In this document: piece after piece, positions 5,047 to 6,485 of the stretch | How positions within the stretch are numbered: the first letter of the stretch is position 1 | Layout: every line of letters starts with the position of its first letter | Source of the DNA: Thermoplasmata archaeon | Lineage (GTDB): Archaea; Thermoplasmatota; Thermoplasmata; WALJ01 | Assembly: GCA_026986305.1 (NCBI GenBank) | Contig: JALSOU010000216.1 | Coordinates: 1-6,485 of the forward strand | DNA length: 6,485 nt | Direction of reading: 5' to 3' | The notes under the pieces: model-generated | The model's database searches: none | The model's input: only the letters and a program-made list of their open reading frames with translations | What the model was told of the DNA's origin: nothing | Translations under genes and position numbers: made by a program

Positions 5047-6246
5047 TTATTCGTAGGCTATCTCTCCGAACTCCTCTTCGTCCAGTCCGTTTCTCTCAGT
5101 TTCTTCGCTCACTCTTACAGGAGTTATCTTGTCTATTGCCCATAGAGCGAAGTATGTGAACACAAATGCGTAGATTGCCACAGCAGTCACAGCCACGAAC
5201 TCTTTTACGAAGAACATGGGATTTCCGAAGAGAAGACCATCTGCTCCACTATGGTTGACAGCCTTTGTTGCGAAGAGCCCTAGAAGGAGTATTCCTATGT
5301 ATCCTCCCATTCCATGGACTCCCCAAACATCCAGAGCGTCGTCCCAGCCTTTCTTGTTCTTGTACATCACTGCCAAATAGCCCACAAGGGAGGCTACAAT
5401 GCCTATTATCATGGCAGCCTGAACCGTAACATATCCTGCCGCAGGGGTTATTGTAGCGAGTCCTGCAACGGCTCCTGTGAGGAATCCGAGGGTTTTCGGC
5501 TTCTCTTCCCTTATCCTGTCAATTATAAGCCATGTTATCGCCGCGAAGGAAGCTGCTATATCTGTGTTGAGGAAGGCATTCACCGTTACTGAATCAACTC
5601 TCAGCTCACTGCCTGCGTTGAAACCATACCAACCGAACCATAGGAGTGCTGTTCCCAGAGCTACGAGAGGTATGCTGTGAGGCCCCTTATGTATGTACTT
5701 CCTCTTTCCTATATAAAACACAGCGGCCAGAGCCGCGAATCCTGCGCTCGCGTGGACCACTATACCTCCTGCAAAGTCAAGAACTCCATGTTGCTGGAAT
5801 ATTCCTCCGCCCCAGACCATGTGTGTGATCGGAAAATACACGAACAACAGCCAAGCGGTGAGGAATATCATATATGCCTTGAACCTCACCCTGTCAGCAA
5901 AAGCCCCCGTAATCAACGCAGGAGTTATCACGGCGAACATCATCTGGTATGCCACGAAAAGGAACATGGGTATGCTTGAATTAAGCTCTGTTGATGTGGA
6001 TATGTTGTTCAGAAACAGGTATTTTCCATCCCCGATTATGCCGTAGACATCATTTCCGAAAGCCATGGAAAATCCCACTGTGACCCATAGAATCGTGGTC
6101 CAGCCGAGGGAGACGAAGGACTGCATCATTATGGTTAGCACATTCTTCCTTCCTACTAGGCCACCATAGAAAAACGCAAGCCCCGGAGTCATGAGCATGA
6201 CGAGGCTGGTGGCCACAAGCATGAAACCTGTACTTCCTGGATCCAT
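5047..6246 (-). CDS. amt: Ammonium transporter (Amt/MEP/Rh channel)
   Basis: This 399-residue membrane protein has about 11 hydrophobic segments and an outside N-terminus, as in Amt proteins without a signal peptide. It conducts ammonium or ammonia across the cytoplasmic membrane. Visible Amt landmarks: PGLAFFYGGL (21-30); Phe104 of the Phe gate region; MVWGGG with Trp145; DFAGG-VVH with Asp157 and first pore His165; YGFNAGSEL with Phe209 and Ser213; DVWGVHGMGG with second pore His311. The cytoplasmic tail (372-399) keeps the GLD....GE.AY pattern that in AmtB contacts neighbouring subunits and takes part in GlnK control. The His commonly found before its GE is Phe393 here. No glnK gene is linked in the window. 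The ATG is chosen because a weak GGTCGTGA precedes it and a TATA-like box lies about 43 bases upstream. Confidence 0.97.
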   Translation of the reverse strand: MDPGSTGFMLVATSLVMLMTPGLAFFYGGLVGRKNVLTIMMQSFVSLGWTTILWVTVGFSMAFGNDVYGIIGDGKYLFLNNISTSTELNSSIPMFLFVAYQMMFAVITPALITGAFADRVRFKAYMIFLTAWLLFVYFPITHMVWGGGIFQQHGVLDFAGGIVVHASAGFAALAAVFYIGKRKYIHKGPHSIPLVALGTALLWFGWYGFNAGSELRVDSVTVNAFLNTDIAASFAAITWLIIDRIREEKPKTLGFLTGAVAGLATITPAAGYVTVQAAMIIGIVASLVGYLAVMYKNKKGWDDALDVWGVHGMGGYIGILLLGLFATKAVNHSGADGLLFGNPMFFVKEFVAVTAVAIYAFVFTYFALWAIDKITPVRVSEETERNGLDEEEFGEIAYE

Positions 6247-6285
6247 TATTTCACGACCTTTTTTATGGGCCGAATACTTCAGCCA

Positions 6286-6299
6286 CCATAAATCTTTCG
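6286..6299 (-). promoter_or_regulatory. Probable amt promoter (BRE/TATA)
   Basis: On the minus strand, CGAAAGA (6299-6293, BRE-like) is followed by TTTATGG (6292-6286). The predicted start near 6263 would leave a leader of about 17 bases carrying a weak Shine-Dalgarno (GGTCGTGA, 6258-6251) before the ATG at 6246. Read-through from ribH, 56 bases upstream on the same strand, is also possible because no T-run separates them. Confidence 0.5.
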
Positions 6300-6302
6300 C
6301 CG

Positions 6303-6485
6303 TTATCCGATTCTCTTCACCATCTTCACAGCGCTCTCCACAGCCTCTCTGGCCTTTTCAATGCGCTCCTCAGCCTGCAACCTTGACTGCCCGTGGCCTG
6401 AGATTCCAAGGGCTACGGGTTTCCCCGTTTCAACCATTATGTCCTGTATCTTTCTGGCAGCGTTGTGCATTATCACCTCATCGTG
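6303..6485 (-). CDS. ribH: 6,7-dimethyl-8-ribityllumazine synthase, C-terminal 60 residues (cut by right edge)
   Basis: Only the last 60 codons and the stop are inside the window. Read on the minus strand, the piece begins HDEVIMHNAARK, continues through GKPVALGISG and SRLQAEERIEKAREAVESA, and ends KMVKRIG. This is the C-terminal half of a short archaeal-type RibH. The enzyme condenses 5-amino-6-ribitylaminouracil with 3,4-dihydroxy-2-butanone 4-phosphate, the penultimate step of riboflavin synthesis, in large cytoplasmic shell assemblies. The first visible residue, the His of HDEV, aligns with the catalytic His of the family (His88 in Bacillus subtilis). The GISG.G.SRLQA loop carries His where I recall Pro in most archaeal members. 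Riboflavin supply has no evident link to amt, which follows on the same strand. The identification is from motif recognition, as the N-terminal half is not visible. Confidence 0.85.
   Translation of the reverse strand, partial: HDEVIMHNAARKIQDIMVETGKPVALGISGHGQSRLQAEERIEKAREAVESAVKMVKRIG

Noticed and set aside
5314..5979. Several plus-strand open frames of 60-100 codons across amt
   Set aside because: They are antisense to a full-length ammonium channel with all pore residues, and their Cys/Arg/Ser-rich translations show no domain.

Overview
The window looks like archaeal, most likely euryarchaeal, chromosome. The evidence is an archaeal-type RtcB, a translin-family protein, the COG1824 plus COG3273 gene pairs (half-size MgtE/SLC41-like permeases with PhoU-TrkA_C proteins), a short archaeal-type lumazine synthase, TATA/BRE promoters with at least one apparently leaderless start, and heavy use of ATA (Ile) and AGA/AGG (Arg) codons. 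A Thermoplasmatota-like lineage fits but cannot be proven from this sequence. I see no mobile element, tRNA, rRNA or CRISPR array. It reads as ordinary, tightly packed core genome with one information-rich intergenic gap.

Left region (1-2801, + strand): five genes in a row, each overlapping the next by 4 or 8 bases. First comes the C-terminal part of an unrecognised, apparently surface-exposed protein with one membrane anchor. Two different half-size MgtE/SLC41-like permeases follow, then two paralogous PhoU-TrkA_C cytoplasmic proteins. Together they look like a split divalent-cation (probably Mg2+) transporter. Each half of the eukaryotic SLC41 tandem repeat seems to have a counterpart here as its own gene, and the two soluble proteins replace the N-domain/CBS sensor of bacterial MgtE.

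Gap (2802-2978, 177 bases): overlapping AT-rich inverted repeats, a promoter-like element followed at leaderless distance by an 11-codon Pro/Phe-rich mini-ORF that contains a T7 run, and then the rtcB promoter. The mini-ORF and rtcB share the same AATCATG start context.

Middle region (2979-5041, + strand): rtcB (RNA 3'-phosphate/5'-OH ligase) overlaps by ATGA a translin/C3PO-like RNA-binding or RNase protein. This is a two-gene RNA-processing operon, plausibly for tRNA or RNA ends.

Right region (5047-6485, - strand): an ammonium channel (amt) ends 5 bases from the stop of the convergent translin gene. It has its own promoter-like element 56 bases downstream of a truncated ribH (lumazine synthase), which runs off the right edge exactly at its catalytic histidine.
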